Assembly: GCA_016875665.1 (NCBI GenBank)
Contig: VGPA01000020.1
Span: 1 to 12,283, forward strand
Length of the DNA: 12,283 nt
Source of the DNA: Chloroflexota bacterium
GTDB lineage: Bacteria; Chloroflexota; Limnocylindria; P2-11E
Direction: 5' to 3'
In this document: one piece after another, positions 1 to 6,495 of the stretch
How the letters are laid out: every line of letters begins with the position of its first letter
Numbering within the stretch: position 1 is the stretch's first letter
Made by a program: the position numbers and the translations under genes
Notes under the pieces: model-generated
Databases searched by the model: none
Told to the model about the DNA's origin: nothing
What the model saw: only the letters and a program-made list of their open reading frames with translations

Positions 1-669
1 ACGAGCTCGCCGGACCGCGAGCTCGTGGAGCGGTGCGTCGCGGCGTACGGCGCGCAGGAGAGCGACGGGCGCTGGCGGCTGCGGCCGGAGGACGCGCTCG
101 TGCGGCGGCAGGCCGAGCAGGCGTCGCTCGCGGCCAGTCTGCTCGAGTGCGGGCACCGGCTCGGCTTCCGCGTGCGCGTGGGGCGCGACCTGGAGCGGCG
201 CCCGCTGCCGACGGCGCTCGCGGACCGCGGCGCCATCCTCGCCGACCTCCTGGACGACCGCGACCGCGCCGCACCGCTCGCGCGCGCCGTGCGCGGGCCG
301 GCCGAGGTGCTCGAGCAGATCGACGTGATCTGGTTCGGGCGCGGCCAGATGGTCTTCCTGTGGCAGCTGGATTGGACCGCCCGCGTGCACCGGAGCGTGG
401 TGCAGCTCGGCGAGGCCATCCCGGACGACGATCGGGTCTTCCGCTTCTGCGCGATACCCGACGAGCGGCGCGGCCTCGTGGGCTACAAGATGGTCCGCTC
501 CGAGGCCCTCGCGGAGGCCGTCCGCAAGCGTGCATGGCGGTTCGTGAAGTGGAGCCCCCTGCGGCGCTTCGTGGACGATCCGGCCGCAGCACTGGGCGAT
601 CTGGAGGCCGTGCTGGGCCTGGAGCCGGCCGTGGAACAAGCCGGACAGCAGATGGCGTTCAAGTGGTAG
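1..669 (+). CDS. C-terminal part of an unrecognised protein (5' end outside window)
   Basis: The frame is open from the first base of the window to the TAG at 667-669, so the true start probably lies upstream; the first internal start codon is GTG at 25. The visible part is about 222 residues, rich in Arg, Ala and Leu. Counting from GTG 25, an amphipathic first half is followed at about residues 98-148 by an alternating hydrophobic stretch (IDVIW, then FLWQLDWTA, then FRFCAIPDE) that looks like a beta-sheet core. A basic and aromatic tail (KRAWRFVKW) follows, ending in MAFKW. The core vaguely recalls a restriction-endonuclease-like fold, D100 then Q114-x-D116, but there is no clear (D/E)xK motif. 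I also recall similar tails on some DNA-methyltransferase-type proteins, which is weak memory only. No function is assigned. It is followed by trx after 69 bases with no clear terminator between them. Confidence 0.6.
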   Translation, partial: TSSPDRELVERCVAAYGAQESDGRWRLRPEDALVRRQAEQASLAASLLECGHRLGFRVRVGRDLERRPLPTALADRGAILADLLDDRDRAAPLARAVRGPAEVLEQIDVIWFGRGQMVFLWQLDWTARVHRSVVQLGEAIPDDDRVFRFCAIPDERRGLVGYKMVRSEALAEAVRKRAWRFVKWSPLRRFVDDPAAALGDLEAVLGLEPAVEQAGQQMAFKW

Positions 670-683
670 CCGTCACGCGTTGG

Positions 684-689
684 TACAGT
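684..689 (+). promoter_or_regulatory. possible -10 box for thioredoxin
   Basis: TACAGT fits the TANNNT -10 pattern and lies 49 bases before the thioredoxin start. It would give a leader of about 43 nt. No convincing -35 hexamer is seen at the usual distance, so this is tentative; read-through from the upstream gene is also possible. Confidence 0.25.
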
Positions 690-724
690 CGAGGCGCGCG
701 GCAGACACTCAATCGAGCGAATGT

Positions 725-730
725 GAGGAG
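725..730 (+). promoter_or_regulatory. Shine-Dalgarno that decides the thioredoxin start
   Basis: GAGGAG ends 2 nt before an ATG at 733 but 8 nt before the in-frame ATG at 739. Only the second spacing is normal for ribosome binding, so 739 is the likely start. Confidence 0.7.
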
Positions 731-738
731 CGATGCAG

Positions 739-1062
739 ATGGCTAAGCCCACCCCGGTCACGGACCAGAACTTCGAGGCCGAGGTTCTCAAGTCCGATAC
801 GCCCGTCCTGGTCGACTTCTGGGCAACGTGGTGCGGTCCGTGCCGAATGGTCGCCCCGGTCCTCGAGGAGATCGCGGCCGAGACCGACAAGGTCATCATC
901 CGGAAGATGGATGTCGATGCGGACCCGCTGACGCCCGGCCGGTACGGCGTCCGCGCGATCCCGACCATGATCCTGTTCAAGAACGGCAAGGAGGCCGAGC
1001 GCATCGTCGGCTTCATGCCCAAGGAAAAGCTCCTCAACCAGCTCAACCCCAAGCTGGACTGA
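739..1062 (+). CDS. trxA: thioredoxin
   Basis: Small cytoplasmic disulfide reductase that passes electrons from thioredoxin reductase to oxidised proteins. The 107-residue product covers the whole thioredoxin fold. The active site WCGPC is at residues 31-35 (redox cysteines 32 and 35), preceded by the typical VLVDFWAT strand. The conserved cis-proline is P75 in the RAIPT segment, followed by the MILFKNGK strand. Length is normal for the family. The start at 739 rather than 733 is chosen from the Shine-Dalgarno spacing. The residues before the cis-Pro loop (ADPLTPGRYG) differ slightly from the usual NP-x-T-A form, which is ordinary variation. A strong hairpin follows the stop, so it appears to be the end of its transcript. 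No thioredoxin reductase gene is in the window. Confidence 0.96.
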   Translation: MAKPTPVTDQNFEAEVLKSDTPVLVDFWATWCGPCRMVAPVLEEIAAETDKVIIRKMDVDADPLTPGRYGVRAIPTMILFKNGKEAERIVGFMPKEKLLNQLNPKLD

Positions 1063-1084
1063 CCGCGCCGCTCATCGCCGTCGT

Positions 1085-1117
1085 CGAGGGCCCCCGGAGG
1101 CGGGGGCCCTCGCTTTA
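1085..1117 (+). terminator. hairpin terminator after thioredoxin
   Basis: A perfect 11-bp stem (1085-1095 pairing with 1102-1112) with a GGAGGC loop begins 22 bases after the trx stop. The loop can close by one more G-C pair. It is very GC-rich and followed only by CTTTAC, so the U-tract is short. The next gene, the HtrA protease, probably has its own promoter. Confidence 0.8.
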
Positions 1118-1198
1118 CAGCCTCGATACCCATTTCTCATGGCCGGATAGGACATGACCCCGGGCAGGCGCCGAGGATGGTCACCGAGACGATCCAGC

Positions 1199-1204
1199 GG
1201 AGGA
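1199..1204 (+). promoter_or_regulatory. Shine-Dalgarno for the HtrA-like protease
   Basis: GGAGGA ends 5 nt before the ATG at 1210. The alternative in-frame ATG at 1177 has only GAGG touching it directly, too close to work well, which favours 1210. Confidence 0.55.
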
Positions 1205-1209
1205 AGACG

Positions 1210-2361
1210 ATGCAGACCTACGACGACGGGCCGCTCGGCTACGAGCAGCAGGCCTCCCCTGCGGCCCCGGCGCGCCCGAAGCAGCGGCGCGGGACGGGCG
1301 GCATCGGGCGGGCGCTCAGCATCGGGCTCCTCGGTGCCGCGTTCGCGGCGAGCACCGTTGTCGGCGGCGTCGTCGGCGCTCTCGTCACGGTGCAGGTGCT
1401 GGGCCACGGATCGACGCCGGCCCCGATCGCGTCGATCCCGGCGCTCCTCACGCAGACGTCCGCACCGCCTCAGGCGGGGTCGACCCTCGCCGCCTCGATC
1501 TACGCCGCCGCCAATCCGTCGGTGGTGCAGATCGCGGTCGGCTCGGCCAGTCCCCGCGGCGGCTCGGGAAGCGGCTCGGGCTTCGTCGTCGACAACCGCG
1601 GCTACATCCTCACCAATCAGCACGTCGTCCAGGGGGCGGGGTCGATCAGCGTCCGGTTCGCCGGCGGCGAGACCCGCACCGGCCAGGTGGTGGGCAGCGA
1701 CCGCGCCAACGACCTCGCCCTCGTCAAGGTCGACCTGCCCGCGGGGGTGAGGGCGCTGCCGCTCGGCGACACCTCGACCCTTGCGCCCGGCGACCTCGCC
1801 GTCGCGATCGGCTCGCCGTTCGGCCTCGCGGGCACGGTGACGCAGGGGATCGTGAGCGCCGTTGACCGGAGCTGGCAACCCTCGAACGGCCCCGTGCGCC
1901 GCAATCTGATCCAGACCGACGCACCGATCAACCCTGGCAACTCCGGCGGCCCGCTGCTCAACGCCCGGGGTGAGGTCGTGGGGATCAACGCGATGATCGA
2001 GAGCCCCGTCCAAGGATCGGTCGGCATCGGCTTCGCGATCTCGGTCAACGTCGCGAAGGCGCTGCTGCCGCAGCTCGAGACCGGCGCGAACATCGAGCCG
2101 GTGTGGATGGGCGTCTCGGGAACGACCGGTGACGGCGGCGCGCTCCTCCAGAGCGTCATCCTGGGCGGTCCCGCCTCGGCCGCCGGCCTTCGGGCCGGGG
2201 ACGTGATCACGAAGATCGACGGCGTCGGCGTGAGGGACGTCGGCGACATCGCTCGCCTGATCACCGGGAAAAGGGTCGGCGACACGATCCGCGTCACGTA
2301 CCTGCGCGGCGGCCAGGAGCAGACGGCTCAGATCACGCTCCGGGCGTGGCCCAACAGCTAG
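1210..2361 (+). CDS. HtrA/DegP-type membrane-anchored serine protease with PDZ domain
   Basis: S1C-family (trypsin-fold) quality-control protease expected to degrade misfolded proteins outside the membrane. From the ATG at 1210 it has 383 residues: a short Pro/Ala/basic cytoplasmic N-terminus, one hydrophobic segment at about 35-62 (signal anchor), a Pro/Ser/Thr-rich linker, the protease domain at about 90-270, and one PDZ domain at about 280-380. The catalytic triad is complete: His138 in LTNQHVV, Asp168 in ANDLALVK and Ser245 in GNSGGP. The oxyanion-loop region TDAPINPGNSGG is typical. The PDZ carries the expected ASAAGLRAGDVI signature. An in-frame ATG at 1177 would add 11 residues. It lies alone between a terminator and the GNAT gene. 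No sensor kinase or anti-sigma partner is nearby to suggest what it responds to. Confidence 0.93.
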   Translation: MQTYDDGPLGYEQQASPAAPARPKQRRGTGGIGRALSIGLLGAAFAASTVVGGVVGALVTVQVLGHGSTPAPIASIPALLTQTSAPPQAGSTLAASIYAAANPSVVQIAVGSASPRGGSGSGSGFVVDNRGYILTNQHVVQGAGSISVRFAGGETRTGQVVGSDRANDLALVKVDLPAGVRALPLGDTSTLAPGDLAVAIGSPFGLAGTVTQGIVSAVDRSWQPSNGPVRRNLIQTDAPINPGNSGGPLLNARGEVVGINAMIESPVQGSVGIGFAISVNVAKALLPQLETGANIEPVWMGVSGTTGDGGALLQSVILGGPASAAGLRAGDVITKIDGVGVRDVGDIARLITGKRVGDTIRVTYLRGGQEQTAQITLRAWPNS

Positions 2362-2431
2362 CGCTCCATTCGCGGCCTTCACCGCGACCGTGTCCGCCGC
2401 TCATCGCCGCACGTCTCGACTCGGTGTGACG

Positions 2432-2445
2432 CAGCGTGCACGCTG
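2432..2445. promoter_or_regulatory. 14-bp perfect palindrome, candidate operator of the GNAT-Nudix operon
   Basis: CAGCGTGCACGCTG is a perfect dyad centred about 40 bases upstream of the predicted transcription start at 2478. It covers the expected -35 region of the promoter whose -10 is at 2466-2471. That position suits a dimeric regulator, but no matching regulator gene is adjacent. Confidence 0.35.
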
Positions 2446-2465
2446 GCCGCGGGGACAGTTCGCGC

Positions 2466-2471
2466 TACCTT
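2466..2471 (+). promoter_or_regulatory. -10 box for a leaderless GNAT mRNA
   Basis: TACCTT matches TANNNT and ends 6 nt before the GTG at 2478, so transcription would begin at or next to the start codon. No Shine-Dalgarno is needed in that case; the bases in between are GGAAAG. Confidence 0.5.
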
Positions 2472-2477
2472 GGAAAG

Positions 2478-3092
2478 GTGACGGCCGTCTCGTCGACGAT
2501 GCCTGAGTTCGACCCCAAGCCGGTCGTGCTCGAGGGAAGGCACATCCGCCTCGAGCCGCTCCGGGACGAGCACATCCCCGAACTCTGGCGTGCGGCGGAC
2601 GACGATGAGATCTGGGCCTACCGCGGCCAGCGGCCGCGCCGCGAGGCCGAGTACGCGGAGCTCCTGCGCGAGACGCTGACCGGACCCGCCTGGGGAAAGC
2701 AGGTCGCATGGGTGACGCGGCGGAAAGCCGACGGGCTCGTGCTCGGCTCCACCCGCTACTTCCGGATCAGCCCGCCGAACAGGAGTCTCGAGATCGGCTG
2801 GACGTCGCTCTCGCGAGAGGGCCGCCGCACCGCCGCCAACACGGAAGCGAAGTCCCTCCAGCTGCGGCACGCGTTCGAGACGCTCGGTGCGATCAGGGTG
2901 TCGTTCGGCGTGGACGAGCGGAACGCCCGTTCGCGCGCTGCCGTGGAGCGGATCGGCGCGACCTTCGAAGGTGTGCTCCGCCGCGACACGGTGCTGCGGG
3001 ACGGATACGTACGATCCTCGGTGATCTATGGCATCACCGACGCCGACTGGCCCTCGGTGAAGCGGCGCCTCGAACGTCTGATGGCGCGCTGA
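2478..3092 (+). CDS. GNAT-family N-acetyltransferase (RimJ/RimL-like)
   Basis: Acetyl-CoA-dependent acetyltransferase of the Acetyltransf_3 type; substrate unknown. From the GTG at 2478 it has 204 residues. The N-terminal VVLEGRHIRLEPL is the usual first strand and loop of RimL-like proteins. The segment at about 105-125 (IGWTS, then RRTAANTEAK) is the acetyl-CoA-binding region, followed by the LRHAFETLGA helix. The stretch NARSRAAVERIGATFEG at about 149-165 is the typical C-terminal motif of this subgroup. The start is chosen because a -10-like box ends 6 nt upstream; GTG 2436 and ATG 2499 are in-frame alternatives. The Nudix gene begins 15 nt after its stop, so the two are probably co-transcribed. 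Pairing with a Nudix hydrolase may mean small-metabolite or antibiotic modification, but this is a guess. Confidence 0.88.
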   Translation: MTAVSSTMPEFDPKPVVLEGRHIRLEPLRDEHIPELWRAADDDEIWAYRGQRPRREAEYAELLRETLTGPAWGKQVAWVTRRKADGLVLGSTRYFRISPPNRSLEIGWTSLSREGRRTAANTEAKSLQLRHAFETLGAIRVSFGVDERNARSRAAVERIGATFEGVLRRDTVLRDGYVRSSVIYGITDADWPSVKRRLERLMAR

Positions 3093-3106
3093 CGGCTCGC
3101 GCAACG

Positions 3107-3625
3107 ATGAGCGTCAGTCTCCGGTCTGGACGCGAGGTGAGCGTCGCCGTGTTCCGCGAGGGGCGTGTGCTCGTCATGCGCTCGAGCCGCGGGGGCACGT
3201 GGAGCCTGCCCGCGGGCGGCGTCGAGGTGGGGGAGGCGGTCCGGGACGGCGCGGCACGCGAGCTCCGCGAAGAGACCGGCCTCGTGGTGGAGCCGGCGGC
3301 GCTGATCGACGTCGGCTACACCGAGCGGTACCCGACGAGCGCGGACACGAGCATCCGGCACGTGTATCCCCTCGGAGTGACCGAGGTAACCCTCACCGGC
3401 TATGCGGTGGAGGCCCCGCTCGGATGGGAGCCCGTTCTCTCGGACGAGCACGTCGACGCCATCTGGACCGAGGTGCCCGACGCGATCGCGCGCCTGTACT
3501 GGCCTCACCCGGGAGGTCGTGCGCAGAGGGGCGTCGTTCGTGGAGCGGGTCCTGCGCGAAGCGCGCGGGGCTGTCGATTCGAACGATGCGGCCCGGCGCA
3601 GCGGCTGACACAATCTCCGCATTGA
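3107..3625 (+). CDS. Nudix hydrolase, probably frameshifted near its C-terminus
   Basis: Hydrolase of nucleoside-diphosphate-linked compounds; exact substrate unknown. The complete Nudix box is at residues 37-59: G37, E43, R51-E52, E55-E56 and G58, matching GX5EX7REUXEEXGU, with the metal-binding glutamates intact. The ORF as read gives 172 residues, but after YWP (about 3505) it becomes an Arg/Gly-rich tail with no family resemblance. The frame one base along, from about 3510 to the TGA at 3606-3608, reads LTREVVRRGASFVERVLREA, a plausible C-terminal helix. Removing one C from the CACCCGGG run joins the two and gives about 166 residues. The core fold and catalytic site lie before the break, so activity may survive. 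It follows the GNAT gene by 14 nt with no Shine-Dalgarno, suggesting coupling in one operon. Confidence 0.82.
   Translation: MSVSLRSGREVSVAVFREGRVLVMRSSRGGTWSLPAGGVEVGEAVRDGAARELREETGLVVEPAALIDVGYTERYPTSADTSIRHVYPLGVTEVTLTGYAVEAPLGWEPVLSDEHVDAIWTEVPDAIARLYWPHPGGRAQRGVVRGAGPARSARGCRFERCGPAQRLTQSPH
3609..3614 (+). promoter_or_regulatory. possible -10 box for the PAL-like gene
   Basis: CACAAT (5 of 6 matches to TATAAT apart from the first base and the third) lies directly after the restored Nudix stop and ends 7 nt before the in-frame TTG at 3622. It is weaker than the other leaderless candidates because the start is TTG. Confidence 0.3.
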
Positions 3626-4638
3626 AAGCGGACTCCGTCACCTACCGGGTCGTCGAAGGCTGGGAGCAGCTCCCCCGGGGCTACGTGCATCGCGACGTCG
3701 CGGCGGTCGGCGTGGACAAGAAGGGGCAGGTGTACCTCTTCTGCCGGGGCGAGCACCCGGTCATGGTCTACAGCCGCGAGGGCAGGTTCCTGCGCTCATG
3801 GGGCGAAGGCAAGTACACCATGCGCACCCACGGGCTCACGATCGGCCCCGACGACTCGATCTGGCTCACGGACGACGCTGACCACACGGTCCGCAAGTGC
3901 ACGCTCGACGGCGAGGTGCTGCTCACGCTGGGCGCGAGCGGCACGCCGTCGGACAGCGGGTACGACGGCAGCAACCTGGCGACCATCACGCATCGCGGCG
4001 CGCCGTTCAACCGCCCGACCAACGTCGCGATCGCGGCGAACGGCGACGTGTACGTCTCGGACGGCTACGGCAACTGCGGCGTGCACCGCTTCACCGCGAA
4101 GGGCGAGCTCATCCAGTCGTGGGGCGAGCCGGGCACCGGCCCCGGACAGTTCATGCTCGTCCACAGCGTGGCGATCCACCCCGAGGACGGCCGCGTGTTC
4201 GTCTGCGACCGCGAGGGTGAGCGGATCCAGATCTTCACCCCCGACGGGAAGTTCCTCGACCAATGGACGGACGTGCAGCGCCCGACCCACCTGATGTTCG
4301 ACGGGCGCGGCCACGCCATCGTGTCCGAGCTCATGTGGCAGGCCGGCATGACCTCGTACCGCCGGGGCACGATCGAGCGCCACCACGGGAGCCGGATCAG
4401 CATCCTCGACGCGGCGACGGGCCGCCTTCTCTCGCGTCTGGGCGACCGACCGCCGGTCGACGAGACCTGGGGCTCCGGCGACCCACACCTGCCGGGCAAC
4501 TTCTGCGCGCCGCACGGGATGGCGCTCGACGCCAACGGCGATCTCTACGTGGCCGAGGTCACCTGGCAGATTGGCGTGCGCGCGAACCTCGTGCGCCCCG
4601 ACTGCCACACCTTCCAGAAGTTCGAGCTCGTCCGCTGA
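3622..4638 (+). CDS. peptidylglycine alpha-amidating-lyase-like (NHL) beta-propeller
   Basis: Six-bladed beta-propeller resembling the lyase domain (PAL) that cleaves alpha-hydroxyglycine peptides. From TTG 3622 it has 338 residues and no signal peptide, so it is likely cytoplasmic. NHL-type blades repeat through the whole length (for example GLTIGPDDSIWLTDD, NVAIAANGDVYVSDG, VAIHPEDGRVFVCDR, GMALDANGDLYVAEV). His70, His181 and His298 fall at equivalent blade positions, as the zinc ligands of animal PAL do. Tyr149 in SDGYGN and Arg198 in CDRE match the recalled catalytic Tyr and Arg positions, and Arg42 lies in RGEHP. There is no monooxygenase (PHM) partner, so the natural substrate is unknown. 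The start is uncertain: ATG 3586 adds 12 residues but overlaps the restored Nudix frame. The TTG matches the short N-terminus I recall for bacterial relatives. Confidence 0.82.
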   Translation: MKADSVTYRVVEGWEQLPRGYVHRDVAAVGVDKKGQVYLFCRGEHPVMVYSREGRFLRSWGEGKYTMRTHGLTIGPDDSIWLTDDADHTVRKCTLDGEVLLTLGASGTPSDSGYDGSNLATITHRGAPFNRPTNVAIAANGDVYVSDGYGNCGVHRFTAKGELIQSWGEPGTGPGQFMLVHSVAIHPEDGRVFVCDREGERIQIFTPDGKFLDQWTDVQRPTHLMFDGRGHAIVSELMWQAGMTSYRRGTIERHHGSRISILDAATGRLLSRLGDRPPVDETWGSGDPHLPGNFCAPHGMALDANGDLYVAEVTWQIGVRANLVRPDCHTFQKFELVR

Positions 4639-4650
4639 GCAGCCGGCGCG

Positions 4651-5613
4651 TCAGCGCCCCAGGCGCTCGAGGTCGCTGTCGACCATCATCCCGATCAGCT
4701 CTTTGAAGCCGACCGTCGGCGCCCAGCCGAGCTTCTGCTTGGCGAGCGAGGCATCACCGACCAGCAGCTCGACCTCCGCGGGGCGGATGAGGGTCGGGTC
4801 GCTCTTGACGAACTTCTGCCAGTCGAGGCCAACGTGGCCGAAGGCGACCTCGCAGAGCTCGCGCACGGTGTGCTGCTCGCCGGTCGCGATCACGAAGTCG
4901 CACGGCTCGCTCTGCTGGAGCATGAGCCACATCGCGCGGACGTAGTCGCCCGCGAAGCCCCAGTCGCGGCGGGCCTCGATGTTCCCGAGCTTGAGCTCCT
5001 TGTCGAGGCCCTTCTTGATGCGTGCGACCGCGTGCGACACCTTGCGGGTCACGAACTCGAGGCCGCGGCGCGGGCTTTCGTGGTTGAACAGGATGCCCGA
5101 CGTTGCGTGGAGGCCGTACGACTCGCGGTAGTTGATCGTGATCCAGTGGCCGTAGACCTTGGCCACGCCGTACGGGCTGCGCGGATAGAACGGCGTCGAC
5201 TCGCGCTGCGGCGTCTCGTGCACCTTGCCGAACATCTCGCTGGAGCTCGCCTGGTAGAAACGGATGTCGGGGTCGACGGCCCGGACGGCGTCGAGGAGCC
5301 GGGTCACGCCGAGCGCCGTCGCCTCGCCCGTAAACACCGGCTGCGGCCACGACGACGGCACGAACGACTGCGCCGCGAGGTTGTAGACCTCGGTCGGCCG
5401 GTGCTCGCGGATGATCCCGCTGAGGGAGGTTTGATCCAGCATGTCGCCCTGGGTGAGCACGAGGCGCTCCTGGATGTGGGCGATTCGCTCGAAGTTGATG
5501 GTGCTGGTGCGGCGGACCATGCCGACGACCTCGTAGCCGTGCGCGAGCAGCAGCTCCGCGAGGTACGAGCCGTCCTGGCCGGTGATGCCGGTGATGAGCG
5601 CTCGCTTCGTCAT
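4651..5613 (-). CDS. gmd: GDP-mannose 4,6-dehydratase
   Basis: Converts GDP-D-mannose to GDP-4-keto-6-deoxy-D-mannose, the precursor of fucose, rhamnose and other deoxysugars of the cell surface. It is a 320-residue extended short-chain dehydrogenase. The NADP-binding glycine motif is GITGQDGSYLAE (residues 9-20), and RRTST at 34-38 binds the cofactor phosphate region. The catalytic set is Ser124 and Glu126 (in SSSEMFG) and Tyr148/Lys152 (YGVAK). These sit at a constant offset of 8 from the Thr132, Glu134, Tyr156, Lys160 set recalled for the E. coli enzyme. NHESPRRG and the RDWGFAGDYV segment are family hallmarks. It ends 12 bases from the convergent PAL-like gene. No reductase (rmd/fcl) or glycosyltransferase is nearby, so it is an isolated sugar gene. 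The divergent XRE regulator could control it. Confidence 0.95.
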   Translation of the reverse strand: MTKRALITGITGQDGSYLAELLLAHGYEVVGMVRRTSTINFERIAHIQERLVLTQGDMLDQTSLSGIIREHRPTEVYNLAAQSFVPSSWPQPVFTGEATALGVTRLLDAVRAVDPDIRFYQASSSEMFGKVHETPQRESTPFYPRSPYGVAKVYGHWITINYRESYGLHATSGILFNHESPRRGLEFVTRKVSHAVARIKKGLDKELKLGNIEARRDWGFAGDYVRAMWLMLQQSEPCDFVIATGEQHTVRELCEVAFGHVGLDWQKFVKSDPTLIRPAEVELLVGDASLAKQKLGWAPTVGFKELIGMMVDSDLERLGR

Positions 5614-5619
5614 GCTCCT

Positions 5620-5625
5620 TGTGTA
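5620..5625 (-). promoter_or_regulatory. possible -10 box for gmd
   Basis: On the minus strand TACACA ends 6 nt before the gmd ATG at 5613. The intervening AGGAGC also holds a GGAG one base from the ATG, too close for normal ribosome binding. A leaderless start is therefore possible, but the hexamer lacks the final T of TANNNT. Confidence 0.3.
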
Positions 5626-5675
5626 GCGGAGCGGCCTCCGCGGCGTCAGCTAACTGGCTTGGCAGCCCGCTTTGG

Positions 5676-5681
5676 CACACT
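5676..5681 (+). promoter_or_regulatory. -10 box for a leaderless XRE regulator mRNA
   Basis: CACACT ends 6 nt before the GTG at 5688. Just upstream, TTGGCA occurs twice (5659-5664 and 5672-5677) with a 13-bp pitch. The second copy overlaps the -10, a position suited to repression, possibly by the XRE protein itself. Confidence 0.35.
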
Positions 5682-5687
5682 GGGCAC

Positions 5688-5987
5688 GTGGATGCCCTCG
5701 GCGAGCGGATCGCGCGACTGCGGCAGGCCGCCGGGATGACGCAGCAGCAGCTCGCCGACCGGATCGCGATCTCGCGCGTGGCCCTCTCGCACATCGAGGC
5801 GGGCATGAGCTGGCCGAGCGAGCGCACCGTCGTGCTCCTCGCCGGGATCTTCAAGGTCGAGCCGCCGGAGCTGGTCGCGAGCACGACCTACCCCGCCGAA
5901 AAGGCGGAGCGGCTGCCCACGGTCGCCTGCCGCTACACCGAGGCCGAGCTCCAGGCCCGACTGCGCGAGGCGTCGCCTAAGCGGTGA
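5688..5987 (+). CDS. small XRE-family helix-turn-helix regulator
   Basis: DNA-binding transcription regulator of 99 residues. The N-terminal two-thirds form one HTH_XRE domain: LGERIARLRQAAGMTQQQLA (residues 4-23) leads into the helix-turn-helix at about 17-38, with the typical SHIEAG at 34-39 and a supporting helix up to VEPPELV. The remaining ~35 residues, starting TYPAEKAERLP, form a short tail without a recognisable ligand domain. The GTG start gives the canonical N-terminus directly before the domain and is supported by the -10-like box 6 nt upstream. It is divergent from gmd across 74 bases, so it may regulate gmd, itself, or both. It is not visibly paired with a toxin gene. Its last 11 bases overlap the end of the convergent carbonic anhydrase gene. 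Confidence 0.88.
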   Translation: MDALGERIARLRQAAGMTQQQLADRIAISRVALSHIEAGMSWPSERTVVLLAGIFKVEPPELVASTTYPAEKAERLPTVACRYTEAELQARLREASPKR

Positions 5988-6474
5988 TCTCGCGCAGGTG
6001 CCCGGTGTCCGAGTCGTAGACGAAGCCCCGCACGTGCTCGCGGTGGAGCAGGAACAGGGACCTCCGGACCCGGACGATCGACTGACGCACGTTCGCGTCG
6101 AGGTCGGTGAACGACTCGATGGCGAACGAGGGCGCCGTGCCGGTCGTCTCCTGCAGCTCCCTGCGGAAGCCGTCGTCGGTGACCTTCTGCATGCCGCAGT
6201 CGGTGTGGTGGATGAGCATGATGTCGCGCGTCTCGAGGCGGCGCTGCGAGACCGCGAGCGATCGGATGACGTCGTCGGTGATGATGCCGCCCGCGTTCCG
6301 GAGGATGTGCGCTTCACCCTCCTTGAGGCCGAGGGCCGCGAAGATGTCGAGGCGCGAGTCCATGCACGCCACGATCGCGAGATGCGCGGAAGGGCGCACG
6401 TCGAGATGTCGCTGGCCGTGCCGCGCGGTGAAGGCCGCGTTGTTCGCGAGGAGCCGGTCGATCACATCTGCCAT
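5977..6474 (-). CDS. beta-class carbonic anhydrase
   Basis: Zinc enzyme interconverting CO2 and bicarbonate in the cytoplasm. From the ATG at 6474 it has 165 residues. Zinc ligands are Cys37, His90 and Cys93 (CMDSR and HHTDCG), and the Asp39-Arg41 dyad of the beta class is present. ILRNAGG at 57-63 is another family motif. The sequence resembles, from memory, the short mycobacterial Rv1284-type enzymes, including the LANN N-terminus, the TDDVIRSLAVSQR stretch and the RGFVYDSDTG ending. The ORF could be read from 6516, but the family length and a -10 box ending 6 nt upstream favour 6474. It is divergent from the leader ORF and LLM monooxygenase with only 21 bp between starts, so the two transcripts share one control region. 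Its 3' end overlaps the XRE gene tail to tail by 11 bases. Confidence 0.94.
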   Translation of the reverse strand: MADVIDRLLANNAAFTARHGQRHLDVRPSAHLAIVACMDSRLDIFAALGLKEGEAHILRNAGGIITDDVIRSLAVSQRRLETRDIMLIHHTDCGMQKVTDDGFRRELQETTGTAPSFAIESFTDLDANVRQSIVRVRRSLFLLHREHVRGFVYDSDTGHLREITA

Positions 6475-6480
6475 AGGCCG

Positions 6481-6488
6481 ACGATACT
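6481..6488. promoter_or_regulatory. overlapping divergent -10 boxes (carbonic anhydrase and LLM operon)
   Basis: Minus strand: TATCGT occupies 6486-6481 and ends 6 nt before the carbonic anhydrase ATG. Plus strand: GATACT occupies 6483-6488 and ends 7 nt before the leader GTG at 6496. The two hexamers share 6483-6486, so RNA polymerase bound in one direction would block the other. Confidence 0.5.
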
Positions 6489-6495
6489 TGGAGCC

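Noticed and set aside
1177..1209. Earlier ATG start for HtrA
   Set aside because: Shine-Dalgarno spacing is poor there and good for 1210; the extra 11 residues carry no known feature. Not fully excluded.
1072..2382. 436-residue minus-strand frame over the HtrA gene
   Set aside because: Shadow of the protease, whose catalytic triad and PDZ are clear on the plus strand.
3586..3621. ATG 3586 as start of the PAL-like protein
   Set aside because: It overlaps the restored Nudix frame, has no Shine-Dalgarno, and gives a longer N-terminus than I recall in relatives. It remains a possible start.
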